A DNA stretch of 64,000 bases from Dictyophora rubrovolvata. Taxonomy: Eukaryota; Basidiomycota; Agaricomycetes; Phallales; Phallaceae. The stretch spans positions 1-64,000 of the forward strand of contig CP114120.1 of the NCBI GenBank assembly GCA_029959195.1, written 5' to 3'. The notes beneath the pieces are model-generated. The model saw only the letters and a program-made list of their open reading frames with translations. It made no database searches and was not told the origin of the DNA. The number at the start of each line of letters is the position of its first letter. Position 1 is the stretch's first letter. The translations under genes and the position numbers were made by a program. Positions 1 to 9,417 of the stretch are shown one piece after another.

Positions 1-270
1 AAACCCTAAACCCTAAACCCTAAACCCTAAACCCTAAACCCTAAACCCTAAACCCTAAACCCTAAACCCTAAACCCTAAACCCTAAACCCTAAACCCTAA
101 ACCCTAAACCCTAAACCCTAAACCCTAAACCCTAAACCCTAAACCCTAAACCCTAAACCCTAAACCCTAAACCCTAAACCCTAAACCCTAAACCCTAAAC
201 CCTAAACCCTAAACCCTAAACCCTAAACCCTAAACCCTAAACCCTAAACCCTAAACCCTAAACCCTAAAA
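1..270. repeat. Telomere repeat array, 38 x AAACCCT
   Basis: The 7-base unit AAACCCT repeats without a single error for 38 copies (bases 1-266), followed by a partial AAAA and then unique sequence. This is the C-rich strand read 5' to 3', as expected for the left end of a chromosome, so the window starts at a true chromosome end. On the G-rich strand the unit is TTTAGGG, the Arabidopsis-type repeat, rather than the 6-base TTAGGG usual for filamentous fungi. No variant units are mixed in at the inner edge, so the boundary with subtelomeric DNA is abrupt. Confidence 0.97.
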
Positions 271-1262
271 AGAGAAGGAACCCCAGAGTCCCTCATGCTG
301 GAAACACCGATCCTTCTTCTCAATTTCCATTAGAAGAAACCCCTACCTGGCAGGAACTTGTCGAGGGTATCAAAAGTCGACCTTCAGAGTTGATCATAAA
401 ACCGATATCACAAAATTGGGATGGATATCCAGCTTCAAGCGAAATATTCATACAATTCACAAGAGAATACTGGTTCCTGCTTAGAAATGAATATTTAGCA
501 GGCGACTTTCCAAATCCCTCTTCCATTCAAGAAGCTATTCAGGTCTGGTCGGTGGACAATGTCTCCGATGCTCTCATGAACATGTCCTTTGCTACCGTCA
601 GAGCTTTCTGGCCTGGCTTACCACGTGGATGTCCGGAAAGTACTTTTGAAGAGATGTTTGAGATATTTTTCCTGCCGTCCAATTACCCATGTAATCCTCA
701 GTCGGTCTGGTTGACCATGTGGAAATTCGGTTATATCAAACTGTACCACAACAGGTTGAGGAATACGTCACCTGAGAACCAGATCAATGTGCAAACGGGA
801 TTCAAAAAGCTTTTAGATACTGTCCAGTGCCTTCCCCACGCCTCCAGACATACAGAAAGGTCACTTGGTCATCTGTGGACTTCTAACAAAGAGAAAAACA
901 GAGTTGAAGTGCTGACAAATCCTAAATTATATAAGATACGCGAGCTTACTGTCCATAAAGAGACTGGGAGCTCTAAGTGTGTCCACATCACTGTGTCCAG
1001 AAGTGCAATAGAAGCTAGGATTAAGGCGTATAATGAGGGCACAACGGTCAAGGAGGTTCTACTGAAGAAGAGGCAGATAAAGAGAAATGAAAGACGTAGT
1101 GCGAATGCTAAGAACCGCCAAAAGCCTCCCCCGAACAGATACATGCAGAAGAAGGCGAATAGTCCAGCCTATGACACAGAGGATGATACTGATTTAGAGT
1201 TCACCGAATCATTAGACAAGACTGAGCCAACTAGCTCAGACTCTGGATCCACAAGTTTATAA
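255..1262 (+). CDS. 5'-truncated hypothetical protein, frame open into the telomere
   Basis: The frame is open from base 255, inside the last telomere units, to a TAA at 1260-1262 (about 335 codons). The nearest upstream in-frame stop (252-254) is itself made by telomere sequence. No in-frame ATG occurs before about base 576, so the normal start is missing. I do not recognise the family. The middle is rich in Trp, Phe and Tyr and looks globular. The last 90 residues are strongly basic (runs such as KKRQIKRNERR), then an acidic Ser/Thr tail, as in DNA-binding or nuclear proteins. The simplest reading is that the chromosome broke inside this gene and a telomere was added, leaving the 3' part. 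It may be a relic or may be transcribed from a cryptic start. Confidence 0.5.
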   Translation, partial: TLNPKKRRNPRVPHAGNTDPSSQFPLEETPTWQELVEGIKSRPSELIIKPISQNWDGYPASSEIFIQFTREYWFLLRNEYLAGDFPNPSSIQEAIQVWSVDNVSDALMNMSFATVRAFWPGLPRGCPESTFEEMFEIFFLPSNYPCNPQSVWLTMWKFGYIKLYHNRLRNTSPENQINVQTGFKKLLDTVQCLPHASRHTERSLGHLWTSNKEKNRVEVLTNPKLYKIRELTVHKETGSSKCVHITVSRSAIEARIKAYNEGTTVKEVLLKKRQIKRNERRSANAKNRQKPPPNRYMQKKANSPAYDTEDDTDLEFTESLDKTEPTSSDSGSTSL

Positions 1263-2419
1263 AGATATTTTGTATTCAATAGCAGTGTGTACATATAGTA
1301 GTAGTGAGTATAGGCTATCCCATCCCCCCCAGACCTTTGTACTGTACAGCCTATTAAGGGATACAAAGGCAAAGGGAACTATTTATGAAGCTGGAACATC
1401 TATCCCATTGACAGGAGGTGACGAGTTCTTCAGGACTCCCAGAAGGCGCTACAAATGCATTTGTCGGAGAGTGTGATAATAATAATAATCAGCTACCGTT
1501 TGAGTCGGGTTTTTTGGTATTTCTTTCTACAAAAAAGTGTAGTGTCTATCGATGCCAATAAGCCCATACTGCTATGTCATACATCCCATCTGGTCTAGAA
1601 AGGTTCAAAGGCCAGGGGAACACCTGACACTACCGAAATGGCAGGCCACAGGGCCAGGGTTGAACAGGTGAAAAGGAAGAGCTTTTCTGTGTGCACAGGT
1701 GCAAGAAATGGATATTTGAATGAAGGTGTTTCTTTTGGCACATTTGGGCAGACATAGAAAATGCAAGGATTCAACACCTCTGAGCACAATCATCCACATG
1801 ACTTTTTCATTAGCTCAGGCTTTTGATATGAGCGCCAGTTCGATAGGTCAAACTGGCGCTCATTTCGGAATTTTCGGATCATTAAATACTGACATTCCTT
1901 AATGAGTTTGTTACCATGTTATGTGTCACGCGTGATGTTCACAATTGCAACTAATGTACAACAAATGCAAAAGGATTGGGAAAATTTGAGGCAAGCTCGC
2001 CAAGCTTTTTCTATGTAATTTAATATTGACATATTCAACATCTGCTGAAGGCTCAGGAGTCAGAGCGCCATCGTTATGTAACCGTCGCTGGAAATGAACC
2101 TGCTGGCGGAATTCTAGCCTCTCAATCTATTTCCGCTCCTCCTGACTCCCAGCGCAGCATTCAATCCGGGCTTGATACGTCTTTTATCGATGCAGACAGG
2201 AAGTGAATCTTCAAGTACAAAAGGTGGTGGACTCTCAGAGCAACTTTGCGGAATGCTGTAGGGAGTGGCATCTATCTACTCAATCAATGCTGGTCCAAAT
2301 CTCCGCAAGGACATACCTCAGCTAATATCTCAAGCTTGTTGGTGTTGATGACTTTTTCAGATATATAATCCTATTCAAATTTCGAGGCCCGTCGTCGGAC
2401 ATGGACTTCAATATCAACC
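1263..2419. other. Subtelomeric spacer, no gene supported
   Basis: Only short uninterrupted frames are present, none with convincing codon content or splice structure. A (TAA)n-like microsatellite lies near 1476-1490, and one strong hairpin lies at 1828-1863 (separate entry). Nothing else is identifiable. Confidence 0.5.
1828..1863. repeat. Hairpin, 13-bp perfect inverted repeat
   Basis: The arms ATGAGCGCCAGTT and AACTGGCGCTCAT are exact reverse complements (13 bp) around a 10-base loop. It is GC-rich against an AT-rich background. No coding region overlaps it. It could be a transcription terminator, a protein-binding palindrome or the remnant of a tiny foldback element; the sequence alone does not decide. 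Confidence 0.7.
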
Positions 2420-3205
2420 ATGTTAACCGATATCAACACCTATCATGAGCATGCCTTGTCCATAGCAGCCGCGTTCAAGCGAGATGCAAGTGCGCTCCCC
2501 GTCAATATCCCCTGTATGTTTCCTCTGATGTCCCAATTATCTATGGTAGTCATTGTTAACATGTGTTAACATGTTGAGTGCCCTTCAGTACAACGCCACC
2601 AGCCGCAAGACCAATGTGTGGCCACTGGCGGGGCTATAGTCACTGGGAACGCTCTTCCTCCTTCTGAAGGTCTCAACGTTTCAACGGTCTTGTCGCGATG
2701 GTTCGCTTGGCTACTCGAACGACACCACACAACACACACAATACACCGCCATATTTCAACAATGAACTTCCATTTAGTTGCCTGTATCCAGGATATTCCC
2801 GTTTATTATTCCAGCCAAGTATCTTCTTCTCGTCATGTCCGGTCCAAAATCATCGGCTACGTGGAGAACTTCATCCAGAACAATACACAAGACATTGAAT
2901 ACATCAATATTGAATGTCTTCATATAATGTAAGTGTGCCCAAGATGTTTTTAAGTCAATCTGTATTTACACTCGTTATGTAGGATGGGCTTTCATAAATC
3001 CCTGTCAGATGCTCATAAACATATCACTTTAAACACAATATCACGGAACAGCAATGAATCGTGGGTGGGAACAAATACAATTCATATATACAAAGATCAT
3101 ACATGTGCTTGGGGACCGCCGTGCAGAGCTCTGAGGAGGTGGAATAACGGGAACAAGCCAGAGAAATTTGTACCGTCTAAAGGTTGGATACAAACTTTCA
3201 ATTAA
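2420..3205 (+). CDS. Hypothetical protein, three exons
   Basis: Three exons join in phase: 2420-2513, 2589-2928 and 2983-3205. The introns use GTATGT...CAG and GTAAGT...TAG and are 75 and 54 bp long. Together they encode 218 residues ending at TAA. I do not recognise the family. The N-terminal 31 residues look like an amphipathic helix. The middle has a WFAWLLE segment with many His and Thr, and the C-terminus is basic. There is no signal peptide and no clear membrane helix. Three exons joining in phase through consensus splice sites support a real gene despite the subtelomeric position. An upstream exon cannot be excluded. Confidence 0.5.
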
Positions 3206-3292
3206 AGTCCGTCCAAACTTGTATCACACACTGTAGTTCCGTTAAAAAAACAATGATATATATGTAACACTATCTATATGCTTTACATGACT

Positions 3293-4065
3293 CTAACAAG
3301 GGATGAGTAAGGGCTTGTCTGCATATTGGGAGTGACTGTGACTTTGAGTAGATTTGACTTCCATCTGATTACATTGCGTTTGATATTGTTGCTGCTGTGT
3401 GTTGAAGTGATGAGGCCCTGGAATAACAATCTCCCACCATCCAGCATTATTGATCACCTGCATCAAAGTTAGATATTCATCTGCAGACATGGGCACCCGG
3501 AACGCACCGCCTAGCTCATCATGCAGTGTTTCACGGCATTGTGGTTGTGTCCTTGCTGAACGTCCCCCAGATTGTGATGACTGGATGGCCGTTTCCATCC
3601 TAATACTACTATTTCCTGCGCTCACCCCTGAGATGTATTGATGTTCATGAGCAGGTGGAGAATAATAGCCAGTCGAGATCGGATGTGAATGACTAGACTG
3701 CTGTGGTGCTTGCTGTTGGTGTTGATCGGAATACTGTCCACCTTCATATGCTTGAGAATCAAGCGTGCTGTGCAATTGCTGAGATATCATTTGTGATACA
3801 GACACAGGATTACCATACACCAAAGTTGGTAGGCTCGTATCGTAGGTGCATGAGATTGCACAGCGGTGGTACCTTGCTGCATCATCTGTCCATGTATTGA
3901 CATTTGTGTTGTCCTTATTCTTGTTTCCACCGACAGCACCGGAATTCTTTGACTACTGGTAGAATGTCTGGGCACAAGACCAGCCAAGAAGCGACTATAG
4001 AGCTTCGGGTATGTTTGTCGTCTACCACAACCTCCTGAGACCCAAGCATCCAAATCAGTTTCCAT
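3293..4065 (-). CDS. Possible Gln-rich hypothetical gene, structure unresolved
   Basis: Two overlapping minus-strand frames look coding. One starts at ATG 4065 and reads a basic segment. The other (to 3293) encodes a Gln/His/Ser-rich stretch with a compact core containing MSADEYLTLMQVINNAGWW near the C-terminus. They lie in different phases around 3800-3830, and I found no intron that joins them cleanly. It is therefore either a spliced gene with an unidentified junction or a frameshifted relic. A further frame at 4187-4486 could be an upstream exon. Family unknown. Confidence 0.3.
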
Positions 4066-4504
4066 ACTAGTGTTAAAACTTGTTCTTTACGAGGCGATCC
4101 TAGAGAAATCTGGGCAGAGAAGCTAGAGAGGAATAGTATCAGACAAACTAAATCAAAAGAAGTCTTTTCACTCGTCACACCCTCAGTCAGTCAGTCAACC
4201 GGTGGTTGACTGCACACGCAGCTTCAAAACACTGAGCGGTAACCATTAGTGAAAACTCAGTTGAAAAGAAAGCCACCATTCTTACTCGTTGGAAAAAAAT
4301 GTCATCCTGCTGCAGCCCTCTCTCGACTGCCTGTTGGAAACCGAATGAAAACATCACCAAGCAAAAGTTAAGACAGTCAGCACATGCATCATGTCCGTCA
4401 TTATCAAACAAACACAGGTAATATGCCCCTGGCTGTCCAGTAGCGGTAAATGCCCAGAACTGCAGATGGTGAATTGATACTACCAAGTCAGGTAAGAATT
4501 GGGG

Positions 4505-5220
4505 TCATTATCCGTTGCCCACATTGTTTTTATTTTCTTCACCTGCATTGTTATTAGCAGCAGCAGTAGCAGATGGATTAACAGCTTGAGCGTTGGAAAC
4601 GCCGTCAACTTTGGTAGCACCAGGAACAGTCCCCAAAGCAGAAGGGACATTTATATATGCTTGGAGGGGAAGTATGAGGGTCAGGGTATACAAGTAGCCA
4701 TAGCTGGGTTGAGGCTGTGGTTCGAATGGCAATGGGAATGGGATAGGAAGAGTGATGGGATGGGAGGAGATGGATGGGAAGGGTGATGTAAACGTGGTTG
4801 CGATGGTTGGAGTTTAGGGTTGAGATGACGGTCATTCTTTGAAAATAAAGAAACAGTTAATTATACTTGATGTTCAGATAAGAGAATAGGACTTACTATA
4901 AAAAAATCATCAGGAAAACGTATGAGGGTGGCAGTATAGAGAGCGATGGAGGAGGGCAATGCAACAAGAAAATTGAGTCTAGATATGGAAACATTCAGCA
5001 GGTAGTTTAAGCAGTGTCGAATGTTAAGCGACTTACCAAATGCAATGGTGACGGTGAATCCACACAAAGTGTGAGTGGATGAGGCAGTAAGGACTGGGAA
5101 TGGCATGGCCTGGATGGCAGTTCCAGGAAGTCGAAAGACTAAATATGTGAAGTAGAAGATGAAATGAAGATAAATACTTACTAAAAATTAACAGAGGGGC
5201 GGGAAAAGCGGTTTCTAGTT
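4505..5220 (-). CDS. Possible multi-exon hypothetical gene, structure unresolved
   Basis: Reading on the minus strand, three consensus donors (GTAAGT near 5182, 5032 and 4899) are each followed by a plausible acceptor. This suggests exons near 5183-5220, 5034-5137, about 4900-4985 and 4505-4723. The last exon gives an open 70-residue stretch (PQPSYGYLYTL... ending at TAA) preceded by a long pyrimidine tract and CAG. The middle exons encode hydrophobic segments (for example FLVALPSSIALYTATL) that could be membrane helices. The phase between the second and third exons does not match, so the gene model is incomplete or the gene is decaying. No family recognised. Confidence 0.28.
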
Positions 5221-5265
5221 GATTAATTAAAAAAATAGTAGAACATAGTGGAAAAAAAAACTGTT

Positions 5266-5346
5266 GTAACCAGGATTCAAACTAAGGGCTGCAAAAAATA
5301 TATCTGATTAAACAGTAGGTAATAAGCCACTCAACCACATGACTAC
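5266..5346 (-). pseudogene. tRNA-like relic, class II (Leu/Ser type)
   Basis: On the minus strand the 81-nt segment begins GTAGTCA and ends TGGTTAC; these pair over 7 bp with two G-T wobbles. It has a near-perfect A box (TGGTTGAGTGG) and a B-box-like GTTTGAATCC. A possible anticodon loop TTTAATC would give anticodon UAA (Leu). The anticodon and T stems carry mismatches and the T arm is about 3 bases short, so it is unlikely to be a working tRNA. It may be a decayed tRNA gene or the head of a tRNA-derived SINE. Confidence 0.35.
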
Positions 5347-5715
5347 ACATGTCACTATGCTATTTCTAAGGATTTTGTTTGTATGTCTTTGAGCGAAGAA
5401 GTATTAGAAAAAGAGCAGATATTTTAAGCAAAGGGCAAGAGCAATACTGTTTGCTCATGAGCAAGAACTAAGTATTAAAAGAGTGGATATTTTTGAAGGG
5501 CAGGAGAAAGAGCAGAATAAGCAGGAGAAAGCGGAATATTGTAAAAAAATAACAAAGCGGATGTCAAACTTGATCAGAATCCAAGTCAATAACACAGTCT
5601 TCAGAGAATATATGCCTATCTAAACTCTTCCCTATTAAGTATTTCTCGCAGTGAGGGCACTTCATATACTCTAAAATGCCAGACGTTTTATCATTTGAAT
5701 TAAACTGCGGTCTAT

Positions 5716-6460
5716 CATAAGGCTTTGATTTTAATTTTGAGTTTGGTTTTCATTGTGAATCCAGACCAAATGAAATTGACATTTCCTCCCTTGAAGTTCC
5801 AGCTTCGTACAAAGACCTTAAACATATGTTTTGTGATTGTTGTTTTATTTTTTTGTACTGATTGCACGCAGTTATTCTGACCAATGACCCCAACTACAAA
5901 TCTGTTTCTAACAGACTCCGCCTTCTTGAAGCCTTGCATGGGCTTCCGGAGACACATGAAGCGTCGTCATTGCCAGCAGTGCAAGACTTTCTCACTGGGA
6001 TTGAACACACTGATCCAAACTCCATGGATGTTGATGAAGATAACACATACGCGTCATGGGGACACAACCACTTCCGTAATGGCATTGGGTTCAATGGCTT
6101 AACTTGAGAACAGATCGCAAATAAACGGACTGCATATAGAATCCTAGCTGCAATGATAAAAGTGTCACGTGTTGCCTGCCACCTCTGCCGCGAACATGGT
6201 GTTTCTTTCAATAGCATCCTTGCCAATGTGTACCTTGAAGTGATTGTAAAGAGTTTATGAACGCACTTTGAGGCCGCCGCTGAGGTGAGCTTAGTTGTCT
6301 CGGTGGTTTGACTTTATTTATAAGCTTTGTTTAAGTCTTCAGATGTGTCGTGCGAATCATCGAAAATGCCCGAACAAGGTCAATTACAAAGGCCTGACCC
6401 CAACTCGCAAGTTGTTTCTGAAACACGGGAATGGTCCAAGATAAAGGCAAGTGTAGTTCT
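5716..6460 (+). pseudogene. Decaying hypothetical gene with two in-frame TGA stops
   Basis: A likely exon ends near 5830 (donor GTGATT), followed by a 45-bp intron ending in CAG at 5871. After it a frame reads smoothly through 6285 except for two TGA codons, near 6103 and 6257. The text on both sides of each stop looks protein-like (RLRLLEALHGLPE, SWGHNHF, ILAAMIKVSRVACHLC). A donor GTGAGC follows the last block and similar text continues around 6345-6440. From memory, the pattern resembles a lineage-expanded Agaricomycete hypothetical family. Both stops could be Trp codons changed by one G-to-A mutation. Function unknown. Confidence 0.5.
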
Positions 6461-7052
6461 TATAATTGATATCTGGTCCTTCACTAATACTGATACTAAT
6501 TAGAAATTACATGTCAACCAGCTCCAGGCCCTGGTGGATAAGTTGGATATTTTAGTATCTCCAAAGTCCAGCAAAAAAATTTCTAAAGAAGGCGAGTTAT
6601 TATCAGAATCACTTCTGTTTTCTTTTTTTTTTCATGTTGAAGCATAGATTACCTTACGGGATTGGCCTCTGTGCACTTTATGGAGATAAATAAGCACCTT
6701 AGTGAAATTCTGGCAATGTCGAAGGGGTAGTATTTTTGAAGACTAGTTAACATTAATTGACAATAATATGACTTTGAATAGACATTTGAATGACGTTCTG
6801 TCGATGATTATTTGATATTGAAATGCAGTTGATTGACTGCAGACTGATCATGATTTGACTGTATATTACTTTTAATCAAGACTGGCTGACAATACTTCAT
6901 TTTTAATGACAAATATGAGTGAATTATGAATATATGGATGAAATATGTTGTCGGTGATTAATTGACAAAATTTAATCAATTCCCTTCGGAAATCACTACC
7001 TAGTTTACGAGTTTTGACAAATGATCAAGTGCCGGACGATTTTCTGACATTA
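6461..7052. other. AT-rich spacer, no gene supported
   Basis: The stretch is rich in TGA-containing short repeats (TTGATTGAC-like words) with no sustained reading frame. It may be the decayed 3' continuation of the preceding pseudogene. It ends at the target site of the MITE. Confidence 0.4.
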
Positions 7053-7433
7053 GGGTATGTCAGAGTAGGTCGTTTCAAGGCCGTTTTGCTGTCCGTTTTG
7101 CTGCCTGTTTCAAGATGTCAGGAATACCTCGGGAATACCACTTATCCCATTTTAACTCTGAACACCCCCACAACTGTTTCGTGTGCCGTTTCACCAATGC
7201 ATTGTACAGTTACTCAGAAAAAATTTATATGATTTATTAGAGAAATATTTCTAGAAATTCTCCTTAAAAATTCATCCCTGACCAAGAATGACCGATGGGC
7301 GAAACGGACAGCAAAATGGCTGCTGTTTCGCTCAGTTCAGTCTCGAGGCATTTCACTCATTTTTGTTTTGCCGTTTCACTGAAATCAAAATGGATAGCGA
7401 AACGGCCTTGAAACGGCCTACTCTGACATCCCC
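7053..7433. mobile_element. MITE-like element, ~46-bp TIRs, TA target duplication
   Basis: The left end starts GGGTATGTCAGAGTAGG. The right end is its reverse complement, starting GGGGATGTCAGAGTAGG when read inward. Similarity extends about 46 bp with roughly five mismatches, almost all transitions. Both ends are flanked by TA (7051-7052 and 7434-7435). The 381-bp body has no transposase frame. Short terminal repeats, small size and a TA duplication are typical of non-autonomous Tc1/mariner-type DNA transposons. The word CGTTTCAAGGCCG recurs inside the termini and may be part of the transposase-binding site. Confidence 0.8.
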
Positions 7434-7782
7434 TATTTGATGACTTTCCGTTTTTACTGAGACATTGATCAGGGTTCAGCTCACTGCTCTTACTGCTGTG
7501 AAGGATTGTTAATCCCCCTCGTTCATTTTCCTAGATGTTCTAAAATAAACATCTGGAATTAGAAAATAAAAGAGTGATGCCAGCCTGCATGCAAGGGTTC
7601 CCACGACCCCCCAGGTGTATTAATACTACAAACTGCCGTGTGTCACACATTCGTATCATAGTACCTCACTTATGGTAACTAGTAGCTTATGTAACTAATA
7701 CACCCGCGTTCATATCTTTTTGAGCACATTGTGTCTGCACCGCACTCGCCCAAATATAAAATAGCAATCATAAGCTTTCTAA

Positions 7783-8538
7783 ATGTCCAACACGGATGAT
7801 TTTGGATCTTTAGAGATAACATACACTCCAGAAGCATTGGCATATCAAACCCTATTAGCCTGTCGGGTCAGGCATGATTTGGAGGCCCTTGGAATTCCTT
7901 CATCTATGATCGAAAATGCCAACATAACCTGCTCCGAGGGCACTATCAGGGTCGCAAATCTGACTTCCAGTAACACAGTGGGTTCATTAATAGTTTCGTA
8001 CTGGTCTTTATTTCATTCATCATGGGCCTTTTATATTTCAAGATTCAACAGATACTTACAGATCTTTCTAAAGGAAAAAGTGAAACAAGAGCAACTTTGG
8101 AAACATGTGATATGTAATACATCACACATAATATCAGACACAAAGACAAACTTTTCTCATTGTTTTAGTTGCAGCATCAATTTGGGTGGACTTGGAGATG
8201 GCCGTTTGAAGGAAAAAAATCGCAGTAATACTTCAAAATCCACGTATTCGAACGTATCATGCTGCGATATGTATGGAGATGAACGCTCTGACTCTAGTAC
8301 ACCGCAAATCGAGGGCCAAAAGACAACTCAGATGACCCCCCTCAGGGTGCAGTTGTCAGATGCCCAAACGTTGGCAGAGAAGGTTGCCTTTTTAGAATTT
8401 CAACTTTGCATGGAGAGAGCTAAGATAAAAGCACATCAAGTCACAATTGATGGTCTCCAAAGGAAAATGGCAGTGTTGGAAGAAAAACAAGAAGTCATGA
8501 GGGCATGCATGAATAATGCAATGGCGGCTTTATCTTAG
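7783..8538 (+). CDS. Coiled-coil protein, paralogue A
   Basis: Exons 7783-7977 and 8062-8538 join in phase and give 223 residues. The 84-bp intron (GTGGGT...TTACAG) is placed by comparison with the paralogue at 18670-19625, which has the same intron at the same place. The N-terminal 65 residues form one conserved block (VRHDLEALGIPS, ANITCSEGTIRVANLT). It is followed by a basic helical stretch (KEKVKQEQLWK) and a variable linker. The last 70 residues are a predicted coiled coil (LAEKVAFLEFQLCMERAK...LQRKMAVLEEKQEVM). No signal peptide or catalytic motif is seen. Family not recognised; the layout suits a small dimerising scaffold or regulator. Unlike the paralogue, this intron contains no in-frame stop. 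Confidence 0.65.
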   Translation: MSNTDDFGSLEITYTPEALAYQTLLACRVRHDLEALGIPSSMIENANITCSEGTIRVANLTSSNTVGSLIVSYWSLFHSSWAFYISRFNRYLQIFLKEKVKQEQLWKHVICNTSHIISDTKTNFSHCFSCSINLGGLGDGRLKEKNRSNTSKSTYSNVSCCDMYGDERSDSSTPQIEGQKTTQMTPLRVQLSDAQTLAEKVAFLEFQLCMERAKIKAHQVTIDGLQRKMAVLEEKQEVMRACMNNAMAALS

Positions 8539-9417
8539 GTATAATACTAAAAATTTCAATGTAAACTCACTTTGCATGTCTGCATCCGCTTTAATACAGA
8601 GTTTGACTTCTGCAGTTTTCTATTAAGATCAGTGGTACCTCAGCCACTGCAATATGCCCTGCACCAGTTAAACTCAACACCCTCTTTCCTGTGTGTAAGT
8701 CCATCGGGTTGCCCCAGGCCCCCAAGTCGGGCTTGTATCTACATCATGTCTAATAAGAAAATAGTATATACTATTTCAGAGTGTAACATCTGGCTCGGTG
8801 TTGAGAATGCAGGCAGCTTACAAGAAGAACCTGCATGATCATGTGTGATCCCGCTTGATCTAAACTGCCTTGGCTATACAGCTCAATTACTAAAACCTGG
8901 CATCAACAAGAAGGCGGCTCCATTTTTCTTTAAGTTTCTCTAACGGCTATACAATCTGTGGCCGTGCAAGGTCAACACAGGCCAGCTGAAGATGCAGAAC
9001 AGAGCCGTTCAAGAATATATTCAAGAATAGGCACCTTCTCTTAGCAAGTATGACACTCAATCATTCAAATATGTGGTTTCACTATGTATGTCAAGATCCG
9101 AAATCGTTTGAGATCGAGAATATGGGAATATGGGGAACGAGGAACGAGGAACTTGGGTAAAACATTCAAAAGTATGGTTTTCTTAATGTTAACTGCTTCA
9201 CAAAATTAATAAGCCTATGCCATTGCAGCAGAAGCAGGATGGATCTGTAATTTACAGAGTGTGCAGATCGACCATGGAGTTCATATAATACAGCAATGGT
9301 ACTGTGGGCGTCTAAATAGCTAGGTGGGTGATTTTGGCGCCCATCACATTGTAAGACTATTTCCAACTATTTCCAACTATTTCCAACCCTACTTTATTCA
9401 GGAAATATTCAGCTTCT
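8539..9417. other. Spacer with minor tandem repeats
   Basis: No coding region is convincing. CTATTTCCAA is repeated three times in tandem just before 9390, and GGAACGA is repeated near 9135-9150. Otherwise nothing is identified. Confidence 0.4.
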
